NCBI GenBank assembly: GCA_964607705.1
Contig: CAZSLI010000014.1
Coordinates: 1 to 61,902 of the forward strand
Source: CAZSLI01 sp964607705
Lineage (GTDB): Bacteria; Actinomycetota; Coriobacteriia; Anaerosomatales; PHET01
DNA: 61,902 nucleotides
Reading direction: 5' to 3'
Shown: in pieces, positions 35,361-43,759 of the stretch
Numbering within the stretch: position 1 is the stretch's first letter
Layout of the letters: every line of letters begins with the position of its first letter
Translations under genes and position numbers: made by a program
The notes under the pieces: generated by a model
Database searches by the model: none
What the model saw: only the letters and a program-made list of their open reading frames with translations
Told to the model about the DNA's origin: nothing

Positions 35361-37388
35361 GTGGCCAAGGACCAGGCAAGGCCCAGTCTCGCCGAGGAGC
35401 CGGTTGCCGGCGCGGCTGCCGCATCCGCGTCGGCCTCGGCCCGCATCGGCATCGGGATCGACACCGGCGGCACCTTCACCGACGCCGTCGCCGTGGACCT
35501 CGCGACCGGCGACCTCATCGCGAAGGCGAAAAGCCCCACCACGCGCAACGATCTGGCGGTGGGCATCGCCAGCGCGCTCGCGAAGATCCACGCCGACGAA
35601 CTGGACGGCGTCGAGCTCGTGTCGCTGTCCACGACGCTCGCCACCAACGCTGTGGTCGAGGGCAAGGGCGCGCGCGTCGGGCTGATCGTCGCGGTGCCGG
35701 ATCCTGCGACCTTCGACCTGCCCGCCGGCCTGCCCGCGCACGACGTCGCCGTCGTCGCCGGAGCGCACTCGCCCGACGGGCGGCAGCGCACGCCGCTCGA
35801 CACCGACGCGGTGAGCGAGGCTGTCGCGCGCATGGCTCCGAGCGTGGACGCCTTCGCGGTCTCGGGCTACTTCAGCGTCGCCAATGACTCTCACGAGACT
35901 GCGGTCCGCGAGCTCATCGGCAGCGTGTGCCCGGCGCCGGTGGTGTGCGGGCACGAGCTGTCGCAGCGCATCGGGATGGTCGAGCGCGCGACGACCGCCG
36001 CACTCAACGCGCGCTTGCTGCCGCTCGTCCGTGACTTGCTCGACGCCGTCCGCGGCACCCTCGACGGATTCGGCATCGAGGCGCCGCTCATGGTCGTCAA
36101 GGGCGACGGCTCCCTCACTGCCGAGGAGATCGCGCGCCTGCGCCCCGTGGACACCGTGCTGTCGGGTCCCGCCGCGAGCGTCGTGGGCGCCTGCCGGCTC
36201 TCGGGACTCACCTCGGCGCTCGTCGCCGACATGGGTGGCACCACGACCGACATCGCGCTCGTCACCGGCGGCATGCCCGAAGTCAGCACCGAGGGCGCGC
36301 TCGTCGGCGGATGGCGCACGCGCGTTCAAGCGCTGGACGTGCGCACGGTGGGCCTCGGCGGGGACAGCCGCATCCGTTTCGACGCCGAGGGCTCGATCAC
36401 GCTCGGCCCCGACCGCGCCGTGCCGCTGTGCACGGCCGCCGAGAAGTACCCAGAGGTCCTCGGCAGCCTCGAGTCGCTGCTTTCGAGTGCGAGCGAGGGG
36501 CGCGTCGCGCAGGAGCCGGTCTTCTTCACGCTGGCTCGGCTGCCTGAGCGCCTGATATCGCCGGCGCAGCAAGCGGCGCTGCGGCTGCTCGACGGGCGCG
36601 CGGTTCACGCGAATGCCCTCGAACTCGAGGCCGGTCCCTTCTTCGACATCGACGAGCACGTCCGAGCAGGCCACGTGCTCGAGATCGCTTTCACGCCCAC
36701 CGACCTGCTCGTAGCTCAGGGCGAACTCGACCTGGGTGACCGCGCCGCCTCCATCGTCGCGCTGCAGCTCCTCGCGACCGCCGCCCGCTCCGACGCCGAC
36801 TCCGTGGCCGAAGCCATCCGGGCCGCCGTGGGCCGTCGCCTCGCCGAGGAGATCGCCGCCCGAGCCCTCGCCGAGGACCTCGGCCGTGAGCCCTCGGCGG
36901 GAGAGATCTCGCTGCTGTCGCACCAGCTTGACGCGGGGGACTCGGCGGTTCTCAGGACCGGCTTGGCGCTCGCATCGCCGCTGGTCGCGGTGGGCGCGCC
37001 CGTGGCCGCGTGGTTCCCGAGCGTGCAGCGCCACTTGAGTGCCGAGCTGGTGATCCCTCGGCACGCCGAGGTCGCCAACGCCTTCGGCGCGCTCGCGGGA
37101 CGCGTGCTCGAGCGGGCGGAGGCGCGCGTGAAGGCCGAGCCGGATGAGACGTTCGCGGTCATCACGCCCGCCGTGCGCGAGAGCTACACCGACTATGCGA
37201 CCGCTCGACTTCGCGCCGAGACGCTTGCGACCGAGGTGGCGCTGGCAGCTGCGCGGGCCGCCGGGGCGCCCTTTGCGACCGTGTCGTTGGTGCATGATGA
37301 GGTGGTCGCGATGCAAGCTCGCCCGGAGGACGACGTGTTTGTCGAGTTCATCGTGGTCGCGACTGCTTCCGGCCCCCCATTCCTATAG
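35361..37388 (+). CDS. Hydantoinase/oxoprolinase family (HyuA-like) ASKHA protein
   Basis: A 675-aa protein. Residues 28-45 carry the phosphate-1 loop GIDTGGTFTDAV, and near 288-300 the phosphate-2 loop DMGGTTTDIAL; these are the ATP-binding signatures of hydantoinase A and acetone carboxylase subunits. No HyuB partner is present, so it is not a standard hydantoinase. It sits between a methyltransferase and the corrinoid activator. It could supply ATP-driven activation of the substrate or of the corrinoid system. GTG 35361 starts two bases after the previous stop; the upstream reading frame is an overlap shadow. Confidence 0.85.
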   Translation: MAKDQARPSLAEEPVAGAAAASASASARIGIGIDTGGTFTDAVAVDLATGDLIAKAKSPTTRNDLAVGIASALAKIHADELDGVELVSLSTTLATNAVVEGKGARVGLIVAVPDPATFDLPAGLPAHDVAVVAGAHSPDGRQRTPLDTDAVSEAVARMAPSVDAFAVSGYFSVANDSHETAVRELIGSVCPAPVVCGHELSQRIGMVERATTAALNARLLPLVRDLLDAVRGTLDGFGIEAPLMVVKGDGSLTAEEIARLRPVDTVLSGPAASVVGACRLSGLTSALVADMGGTTTDIALVTGGMPEVSTEGALVGGWRTRVQALDVRTVGLGGDSRIRFDAEGSITLGPDRAVPLCTAAEKYPEVLGSLESLLSSASEGRVAQEPVFFTLARLPERLISPAQQAALRLLDGRAVHANALELEAGPFFDIDEHVRAGHVLEIAFTPTDLLVAQGELDLGDRAASIVALQLLATAARSDADSVAEAIRAAVGRRLAEEIAARALAEDLGREPSAGEISLLSHQLDAGDSAVLRTGLALASPLVAVGAPVAAWFPSVQRHLSAELVIPRHAEVANAFGALAGRVLERAEARVKAEPDETFAVITPAVRESYTDYATARLRAETLATEVALAAARAAGAPFATVSLVHDEVVAMQARPEDDVFVEFIVVATASGPPFL

Positions 37389-37402
37389 TCACCGAGGACG
37401 CG

Positions 37403-39064
37403 ATGTCAGAACCCCTGTGTACCGTCAGCTTCACGCACGCGGGCGAGCGCGCAACCGTCGCCGCCGGCCTCACCATCAAGGAGGCCGCGGCGCTGGCGGG
37501 CATCGCTGTGGACACCCCGTGCGGTGGGTTCGGCACGTGCGGTCGCTGCGCGGTGATCGTCCGCGGGCCGCTCGAGCCGCCCACCACGGACGAGCGCATG
37601 CTCCTCGGCGAGGAGCGCCTTGCCGAGGGAATCCGGCTCGCGTGCCGTGCCAGCATCGCGGGCGACGTCGTGGTGCAGCCGCTCGGCTCGGTCGATGCGG
37701 CCGGCAAAGACGGTGGCCGCAACACCGGACTCAGGATCGTCGAGGGGGGTGAGCAGCAGGTCGTACACATCGAGCCGCCGCAGGCGCGTGGCATCGAAGG
37801 TGATGCGCCGCTGCTGGGGGCCGTCGTCGACATCGGCACCACCACCGTCGTCGCGTCGATCGTCGATCTCGAGACGGCGCAGCGGCTGGGTTCCGGCTCG
37901 GCGCTCAACCCACAGCACCCCTTCGGTCACGACGTCATGTCGCGCATCACGCACGTCGCCGCGCACGGCCCCGACTCGCTTCGGGAGCCGATCGTGGCGA
38001 CCATACAGGAGCTCATCGGCAGCGTACTTGGCGATCTCGGGCAGACGCCGGCGCAGCTGCGCGAGATGGCGATCGCGGGCAACACTACGATGGTGCACCT
38101 CCTGCTGGGCATCGATCCGGCGCCGCTCGGCGTCGCGCCCTACGAGCCGGCGTTCATCGCGCCTGTGGAGCGCCCGGCAGCCGAGCTCGGGCTCACCGCG
38201 CTCCCCGCGGCGACCGCCTACGTGCTCCCCGGGATCTCGGCCTTCGTGGGTGCCGACATCACCGCCGGCCTGCTCGCGACCGCGATCGCCGAGCACCAGT
38301 CCTCGGTGCTACTCATCGACCTCGGGACCAACGGCGAGATGGTGTTGCGCACCCCAAGCGGGCTCGTCGGCGCCTCCACGGCCGCCGGCCCGGCGCTTGA
38401 GGGCGCGAGCATCTCCTACGGCATGCGTGCCGAGAACGGAGCCATCGAGCGCGTCTCGGCAGGTGCCGACGGCGAGCTCGAGATCGAGGTCATCGGCGGC
38501 GGCGAAGCCCGCGGCTTGTGCGGCAGCGGGCTCCTCGACCTCGTCGCCGTACTCATCGAGGCCGGAGTGCTCGACCGCACCGGCCGCATGCGCGCGGATG
38601 TAGCGCACCCGCTCGCATCGCGGGTGAGCGAGCGGGAGGGGACGCGCGCCTTCGAGATCACGCCCGGCGTCTACCTCACGCAGCGCGACGTGCGCCAGGT
38701 GCAGCTCGCCTCCGCGGCGATCTCCTCGGGCATCGAGATGCTGCTCGAGGCCGAGCAGGTCGCAATCGCCGACGTCGCCGAGCTCGTCATCGCAGGCGGC
38801 TTCGGCTACCACGTCCGCGCGGAGGCACTCGTTGCGATGGGGATGATCCCCGCCGCCTGGCACGATCGCGTGTCGTTCGCAGGCAACACGTCGATGACCG
38901 GCGCGCTCATGGCGCTCGTCGACTCGAGCGCTCGCCGCCGTGCCGAGGCGATCGCGCGTCACGTGCGCGCCATCGATCTCGCAGGCCACCCCGACTTCCA
39001 GTCGAAGTTCATCGGCGCGATGCGCTTTCCCACTACAGCACCCAACCAGGAGACCCGTACATGA
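37403..39064 (+). CDS. Reductive activator of corrinoid enzymes (2Fe-2S + ASKHA/DUF4445)
   Basis: A 553-aa RACE-type protein. The N-terminal ferredoxin domain has Cys40, Cys46, Cys49 and Cys81 (C-x5-C-x2-C pattern), giving one 2Fe-2S cluster. A linker domain leads to the ASKHA fold, with AVVDIGTTTVVASIVD, IAGNTTMVHLL, LIDLGTNGEMVL and AGGFGYH, as in known RACE proteins. Such proteins use ATP to return inactive cob(II)alamin to the cob(I) state. ATG 37403 has gagga upstream. The TGA overlaps the next start by ATGA. Confidence 0.93.
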   Translation: MSEPLCTVSFTHAGERATVAAGLTIKEAAALAGIAVDTPCGGFGTCGRCAVIVRGPLEPPTTDERMLLGEERLAEGIRLACRASIAGDVVVQPLGSVDAAGKDGGRNTGLRIVEGGEQQVVHIEPPQARGIEGDAPLLGAVVDIGTTTVVASIVDLETAQRLGSGSALNPQHPFGHDVMSRITHVAAHGPDSLREPIVATIQELIGSVLGDLGQTPAQLREMAIAGNTTMVHLLLGIDPAPLGVAPYEPAFIAPVERPAAELGLTALPAATAYVLPGISAFVGADITAGLLATAIAEHQSSVLLIDLGTNGEMVLRTPSGLVGASTAAGPALEGASISYGMRAENGAIERVSAGADGELEIEVIGGGEARGLCGSGLLDLVAVLIEAGVLDRTGRMRADVAHPLASRVSEREGTRAFEITPGVYLTQRDVRQVQLASAAISSGIEMLLEAEQVAIADVAELVIAGGFGYHVRAEALVAMGMIPAAWHDRVSFAGNTSMTGALMALVDSSARRRAEAIARHVRAIDLAGHPDFQSKFIGAMRFPTTAPNQETRT

Positions 39065-39699
39065 GGATCGCTGTCATCGCCTGCGACATGATCAAGCACG
39101 AGATTGCCCAGCTGGTGGAGAGTGACCCCGACATCAGCGAGGTCATCTGGCTCGAGGCCGCGTTGCACATCCACCCCGAGAAGATGCGCGATGCCATTGT
39201 CGAGCAGATCGACCAGCTCGAGGGCAGCGTCGACGCGGTGTTCCTCGGCTACGGCTACTGCCAGTCGCTCAAGGGCATCGAGGAACTCGTGTCGGTCCCC
39301 ACCGTGCTCCCGCCCTACGACGACTGCATCATCATGATGCTCACGCCCGAGCGGTACCGCGCATACATCGAGGAGCAGGTGGGCACGTGGTTCATGAGCC
39401 CAGGCTGGGCCGAGGTGAGCGCCGAGATGGTGATCAAGGAGCTCAAGCTCGAGCGCGTGGTGAAGTACGGCCGTGATCCCATGGAAATGGCGAAGCGGCT
39501 GTTCGTCCACTACAAGCGGGGTCTGTTCTTCAACACCGGCCTCGCCGAGGACGAGCTTGCGCCCTACCGCGAGCACGCGAAGAAGTTCTGCGATGACTTC
39601 GGGCTCGCCTTCGAGCAGGTCGAGGTCCCGCCGTCGCCGGTCCTCGCCGAGGAGCTCGAACGCTGCAAGCAGCTCGTGAGGGCTGGCGCGGCGGGATAG
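39061..39699 (+). CDS. DUF1638 protein of the corrinoid operon
   Basis: A 212-aa DUF1638 protein: MRIAVIACDMIKHEI at the start, FLGYGYCQSLKGIE, a conserved PYDDC, and HYKRGLFFNTG. To my knowledge this family tends to occur next to corrinoid methyltransferases and has no proven role. The Cys residues (ACD, YGYC, DDC) could hold a metal or a cofactor. Translational coupling to the activator by ATGA suggests it is needed in the same complex. It ends the operon. Confidence 0.88.
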   Translation: MRIAVIACDMIKHEIAQLVESDPDISEVIWLEAALHIHPEKMRDAIVEQIDQLEGSVDAVFLGYGYCQSLKGIEELVSVPTVLPPYDDCIIMMLTPERYRAYIEEQVGTWFMSPGWAEVSAEMVIKELKLERVVKYGRDPMEMAKRLFVHYKRGLFFNTGLAEDELAPYREHAKKFCDDFGLAFEQVEVPPSPVLAEELERCKQLVRAGAAG

Positions 39700-39740
39700 A
39701 CCTCGACTGGCGCCGATGGGGTGGCCCTTGGCCGTGATGA

Positions 39741-40190
39741 CTACTCGGCAGTAGGCCTGAACTTCACGTCGCCGGTGAACGCCACCATCCAGCGGACACC
39801 GAACCGGTCAGCCAGGCTGCCGTACCGCTCGGCCCACGCGGTCTTCTGCAGCGGCATCTCGATCGTGCCGCAGACTGAGAGTCCGTCGAAGATGCGATCG
39901 GCCTCCTCGGCGGTGCTGGTCTCAAGGTAGATGAGGGTGTTGTTGCCGACGACGAAGGCATCGGCGTTCGGGCCGACCACGTCGGAGCCCATCAGGTTCG
40001 TGCCCTCGAGGAGGGGCAGCGCAATGTGGGCGACCTTGTCGAGGTCCTCCTCGGCCACGCCCATCGCCTCGCCGCCGAACTCCCTGAATCGCACCACGCC
40101 GAGCAACTCTCCGCCGAGGACCGAGCGATAGAGGTCGAACGCCTCCTCGGCGTTGCCTTTGAAGTTGAGATAGGGGTGTACGGACTGCAT
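39741..40190 (-). CDS. VOC family (PhnB-like glyoxalase/bleomycin-resistance fold) protein
   Basis: A 149-aa protein of the DUF1428/PhnB-like VOC family: HPYLNFKGNAEEAFDLY at the start, a MGSD segment, and RFGVRWMVAFTG near the end. Such proteins usually form dimers that hold a metal, but function varies widely and cannot be assigned. ATG 40190 has aggagg upstream. It converges on the corrinoid operon with 41 bases between stops. Confidence 0.85.
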   Translation of the reverse strand: MQSVHPYLNFKGNAEEAFDLYRSVLGGELLGVVRFREFGGEAMGVAEEDLDKVAHIALPLLEGTNLMGSDVVGPNADAFVVGNNTLIYLETSTAEEADRIFDGLSVCGTIEMPLQKTAWAERYGSLADRFGVRWMVAFTGDVKFRPTAE

Positions 40191-40294
40191 GTGCGCCTCC
40201 TGTCGTCCAATGGGCAGGTCTTGGAAGTGAATCCCCGAGCATTCGCTGGCCTAGACTGTCGAGTCCGCTCTCCTCGCTGCTCTGGAAAGACGAA

Positions 40295-40324
40295 GAAGAG
40301 CCGCCCCCTATGGGACGGCTCTTC
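40295..40324 (-). terminator. Hairpin after the SHOCT gene
   Basis: A perfect 9-bp stem (gaagagccg at 40295-40303 with cggctcttc at 40316-40324) lies between the end of the SHOCT gene (minus strand, stop 40374) and the start of the VOC gene at 40190. It most likely terminates the SHOCT transcript. No other feature is seen in the gap. Confidence 0.6.
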
Positions 40325-40373
40325 ACGTTGCCTCTTGTGCCGCCGCCCGAGGGCGGACACGTGTGGGGTCGCG

Positions 40374-40748
40374 CTACGCGACGCCCGCGAGCGCCTTGGC
40401 CTTGATGGCGTCGAACTCGGCCTGGCTGATGGCGCCCTTGGCGAGAAGGTCCTGCGCCTTGGCGATGTCGTCAACCGCCGAGCCGCCATACAGGCGTGAC
40501 TGCGCTGCCTGGGCTTCGGCCATGAGGCGCTGGTCCTGCTCGGTGTTCTTCGGCCGCACGATCACATAGATCAGGATGCCGAGGAACGGAAGGACGAACA
40601 GCAAGAAGATCCAGCCCGCCTTGCCCCAACCCGTCAGGTTGTCGCGGCGGAAGATGTCCATGAACACCTGGACGAACATCATGATGACCATGAAGAACAG
40701 GTAGAACACCAACATGTACCACATGAACTCGAGCAGCGTACCTGGCAT
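40374..40748 (-). CDS. Small membrane protein with PLD-nuclease-like N-terminus and SHOCT motif
   Basis: A 124-aa protein. Two membrane helices (about 8-30 and 45-63) flank the GWGKAGWIFLLFVLPFLG segment of PLDc_N-type proteins. The C-terminal 35 residues form a SHOCT domain: DDIAKAQDLLAKGAISQAEFDAIKAK. SHOCT domains mediate oligomerisation, and such proteins occur as small stress-linked membrane scaffolds. ATG 40748 follows gagaggag. It is divergent from the PASTA lipoprotein gene. Confidence 0.85.
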   Translation of the reverse strand: MPGTLLEFMWYMLVFYLFFMVIMMFVQVFMDIFRRDNLTGWGKAGWIFLLFVLPFLGILIYVIVRPKNTEQDQRLMAEAQAAQSRLYGGSAVDDIAKAQDLLAKGAISQAEFDAIKAKALAGVA

Positions 40749-40900
40749 GTGAGTCTCCTCTCGTTGACTCGATCGCCCCCAGCGAGTGATCGAGTCCTAT
40801 CCTCATATTCCCAGTCTCATTATGCCGTACTGTTCAAATATTGCTGGTACTCTCATGAAGACGAAAAGAGTTTGCTCGTCCCACACCGAGAGGGGTTCGC

Positions 40901-42019
40901 ATGCAGACCGGAAAGTCCTCGTTGCCGCGCTTGCTCGCCGTGGTCCTGGGGCTCGCGCTTCTCGTTCCGTCGCTTGCTGCTTGCGGGGTTCCACGGGTCC
41001 CCAACGTGGTCGGAAAGAGCCAGATCGAGGCGGTGCGACTGATCGAGGCCGCCGGGTACAAGGTCGGCGACATCCATTCGGTGTACTCGAGCAACGTGCC
41101 TAAGGACTTCGTGGCCGCGACCAATCCACCGGCGGGTGCGAAGGCGCGCAAGGGGTCGAAGATCGACGTCTCCGTGAACTCCGGCTCTGAGGCCTCCATC
41201 GTCGTCCCAGACCTCGTCGGTCAGGGTGAAACGGCAGCCAAGCAGGGCCTCACCAGCATCGATCTGGTTCCCGTCGTAGCCGAGTCCTACAACCCGACGA
41301 TCACGGCTGGTGAGGTGATGGGACAGGTTCCCGCTCCCGCCTCGAAGGTCGTGGGCGGCTCTCAGGTCGTCATCCAGGTGTCGAAGGGTCCGGCGCCCAA
41401 AAAGGTCGCGGTGCCTTCGGTTGCGGGCAAGTCGCAGTCTGACGCTGAGAGCGCCATCGAGAAGGCCGGTCTCACGGTCAAGGCGTACAAGGTCTACTCG
41501 GACAGCGTCGCCAAGGGCAAGGTCATCGGCCAGTCGCCCGAGGGTGGGGCCAAGGTAAATGCCGGCAGCGAGGTGGGCATCGCCGTCTCGCTCGGCAAGG
41601 GTACGGGCGCTGTCACACTGCCAAACGTGGTAGGCAAGAAGGAAGCCGATGCCGTCAACTCGCTCAAGTCGGCAGGCCTCAAGCCGAAGGTCTACCGCCA
41701 GTACAGCGACACCGTCGCCGCGGGCGTGGTAGTGGCCCAGTTGCCCGCCGCCGGAACGACCGCCGCGAGTGGTGCTGAGGTGGGGATCTCGGTCTCGATG
41801 GGGCCTGAGGCGACCTCCGGCAACGTCGCGGTCCCGGATGTCCTCGGCAAGACGCAGGTGGATGCGTCCTCTGCGCTCGAATCTGCCGGCTTCGTCGTCC
41901 AGGCGGTCCAGCAGCCGAGCAGCGCCCCCTCGGGAACGGTGGCGGCGCAGCTTCCTGTGGGCGGTTCGACCGCACCGGCGGGCAGCACGATCATCATCGC
42001 CATCTCGTCAGGGTCCTGA
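40901..42019 (+). CDS. Lipoprotein with five PASTA domains
   Basis: A 372-aa protein with a lipoprotein signal (lipobox SLAAC, Cys28) and five tandem PASTA domains, each of about 65 residues and beginning with patterns such as VPNVVGK, VPDLVGQ, VPSVAGK, LPNVVGK and VPDVLGK. PASTA domains usually bind muropeptides or beta-lactam-like ligands on Ser/Thr kinases and penicillin-binding proteins. Here there is no kinase or transpeptidase domain, so it is a stand-alone PASTA lipoprotein on the outer membrane face, perhaps a peptidoglycan sensor or scaffold. ATG 40901 follows gaggggttc. Spacing to the SHOCT gene gives a 152-base divergent promoter region. Confidence 0.92.
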   Translation: MQTGKSSLPRLLAVVLGLALLVPSLAACGVPRVPNVVGKSQIEAVRLIEAAGYKVGDIHSVYSSNVPKDFVAATNPPAGAKARKGSKIDVSVNSGSEASIVVPDLVGQGETAAKQGLTSIDLVPVVAESYNPTITAGEVMGQVPAPASKVVGGSQVVIQVSKGPAPKKVAVPSVAGKSQSDAESAIEKAGLTVKAYKVYSDSVAKGKVIGQSPEGGAKVNAGSEVGIAVSLGKGTGAVTLPNVVGKKEADAVNSLKSAGLKPKVYRQYSDTVAAGVVVAQLPAAGTTAASGAEVGISVSMGPEATSGNVAVPDVLGKTQVDASSALESAGFVVQAVQQPSSAPSGTVAAQLPVGGSTAPAGSTIIIAISSGS

Positions 42020-42063
42020 TCCGAACGACATGAACTCCGGCCCCCCAGGGTCGTGATCACGCC

Positions 42064-42094
42064 GATGCCCGTCCCCTCGCAGGGGGCGGGCATC
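42064..42094 (+). terminator. Hairpin after the PASTA lipoprotein gene
   Basis: Gatgcccg (42064-42071) pairs with cgggcatc (42087-42094), extended inside by cccc/gggg pairs. It lies 45 bases after the lipoprotein stop. Its stem resembles the hairpins after the tRNA copies in its cccctcgc...gggggc interior, apparently a common terminator style in this genome. Confidence 0.65.
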
Positions 42095-42192
42095 GTCCGT
42101 TCGGTAACCGAATGGAGCGGGACCGGCTGACGCGGTCAGCGCGGCGGTATGCTTGCAGCGTAGACCATCCGAGTGCGAGGTCGGGAGCAGCC

Positions 42193-43554
42193 ATGGCAAC
42201 ACACGCCGAAGCGTCGCTCGAGTCCCTGCTCGATCTGTGGCGCGAGGAGGTCTCCTCGGCAGCGGGTGTTGATGAGGCAGTTCGCACGCGGACAGAGACT
42301 CGACTGCGAGACGATGCGTCGGCCCTGATGGCCACTGGGCTGACCGCCGACGAAGCCTTCCTGATAGCGCTCAAGCGGCTCGCCGAGACCGACCCCGCCA
42401 CGCCCTTCCCGAGCGATCTGGCCTCGGCTCTCCTGCCGAGCTCTGCAGGGGACTCCCCGCCCAAGTCGATCCTCGATGACAAGACCGGTTTCCTCGTGAT
42501 GCTGGGATGCGCGCTCGGGGCGGCGCTGGCCATCAAGATCCCCTCGCTGCTCGGCTACACGCTCGACGGTGCGGGCGAAGAGATCTTCGCGCTCAATCTC
42601 AGCCTGTTCATCCTGCCCTTCATGCTCGTGTTCCTTAGCTGGATCCATCGCCCGCCGAAGATACACGTCGCCGTGATCGCCGCCGTTCTCGCGGCCGGTG
42701 CCGTATTCGCCAATGCCTATCCCTTCGCGGCCGACGCCGCGACGATGACCCTGACCGCGCTCCACCTGCCGGTGCTCGGCTGGCTCGCCGTGGGAGTCGC
42801 CAGCGCGGGGGGAGCGTGGCGGGCCGTGACGAAGCGCATGGAGTTCACCCGGTTCACTGGCGAGTGGTTCATCACCTACGTGTTGATCGCCCTCGGCGGC
42901 GGAGTCCTCGCCGCCCTCACCATCGGCTCCTTCCAGGCCATCGGCGTGGACGCGGAGCCGTTCGTCACTTCGTGGGTCATCCCGTGTGGCGCGATGGCGG
43001 CAACCATCGTCGCGGCATGGCTGGTTGAGTCTCGACGCAATCTCGTCGGCGGGCTCGCTCCCATGCTCGCCCGCGTGTTCACGCCGCTGTTCGCGATACT
43101 GCTCGTCGCGCTGCTTGTCGGCGTCATCTGGTCCCGCGGCTTCGTGGACGTCGAGCGTGAGCTGTTGATCCTGTTCGACGCGATGCTCGTGCTGGTGGTG
43201 GCGCTCCTGCTGTACGCGTTCTCGGCGCGTGACCCGAAGGCGGCTCCCGACTTTTTCGACCGGCTGCAGCTCGTGCTGATGGGGAGTGCTCTGGCGGTCG
43301 ACATCTTCGCGCTGGTGAGCATAGCCGTTCGCCTGTCCGAGTACGGGCTCAGTGCCAACAAGGTGGCTGCGCTCGGGTTGAACCTGATCCTCCTGGTCAA
43401 CTTGGCATGGGCTGCCAATCTGCAGGTCGGATTCCTCCGCTCACGACGCGCGTTCGCCGAAGTCGAGACTTGGCAGATGCGCTACCTGCTGGTCTACGCC
43501 GTATGGGCGGCGATCGTGGTGGTGGTCTTCCCGCCGCTCTTCGGCTTCTCGTAG
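42193..43554 (+). CDS. Multi-pass membrane protein, DUF4153-like
   Basis: A 453-aa protein. A soluble helical N-terminus (about 1-90, ESLLDLWREEV... and LTADEAFLIALKRL) resembles permease prefix domains. About eleven membrane helices follow from residue 100. The pattern resembles DUF4153 proteins; that assignment is tentative. ATG 42193 is chosen with gggag seven bases upstream, the longer frame at 42112 lacking a site. No partner genes are coupled to it. Transport or envelope sensing are possible roles. Confidence 0.7.
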   Translation: MATHAEASLESLLDLWREEVSSAAGVDEAVRTRTETRLRDDASALMATGLTADEAFLIALKRLAETDPATPFPSDLASALLPSSAGDSPPKSILDDKTGFLVMLGCALGAALAIKIPSLLGYTLDGAGEEIFALNLSLFILPFMLVFLSWIHRPPKIHVAVIAAVLAAGAVFANAYPFAADAATMTLTALHLPVLGWLAVGVASAGGAWRAVTKRMEFTRFTGEWFITYVLIALGGGVLAALTIGSFQAIGVDAEPFVTSWVIPCGAMAATIVAAWLVESRRNLVGGLAPMLARVFTPLFAILLVALLVGVIWSRGFVDVERELLILFDAMLVLVVALLLYAFSARDPKAAPDFFDRLQLVLMGSALAVDIFALVSIAVRLSEYGLSANKVAALGLNLILLVNLAWAANLQVGFLRSRRAFAEVETWQMRYLLVYAVWAAIVVVVFPPLFGFS

Positions 43555-43685
43555 GGACTCTTGCCAGTCAGGCGGTCCACCCTACGGGTGCCATGTCAGG
43601 GGCACGTGCTAGCGTGAACGTATGAACCTCTCTCCGCACACTGCCACGAGCTGCCGGTCCTCGGCGGCTTTGCCGCGCTCTCACT

Positions 43686-43704
43686 GCCTACGCACTCCGT
43701 AGGC
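43686..43704 (+). terminator. Hairpin after the DUF4153-like gene
   Basis: Gcctacg (43686-43692) and cgtaggc (43698-43704) form a 7-bp stem with a 5-base loop. It lies 132 bases after the stop at 43554 and 56 bases before the next gene. The rest of the 43555-43759 gap shows nothing else. Confidence 0.4.
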
Positions 43705-43759
43705 GGCGAGCCGGTCACTTCAGCGATCGTGCCGCCGCTGTCCCGAAAGGGGTGGCGCC

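Noticed and set aside
35310..37316. 668-aa minus-strand frame opposite the hydantoinase-like gene
   Set aside because: Typical high-GC antisense frame, composition rich in Arg/Gly/Ala/His with no family signature; the plus strand gene has clear ATP-binding motifs.
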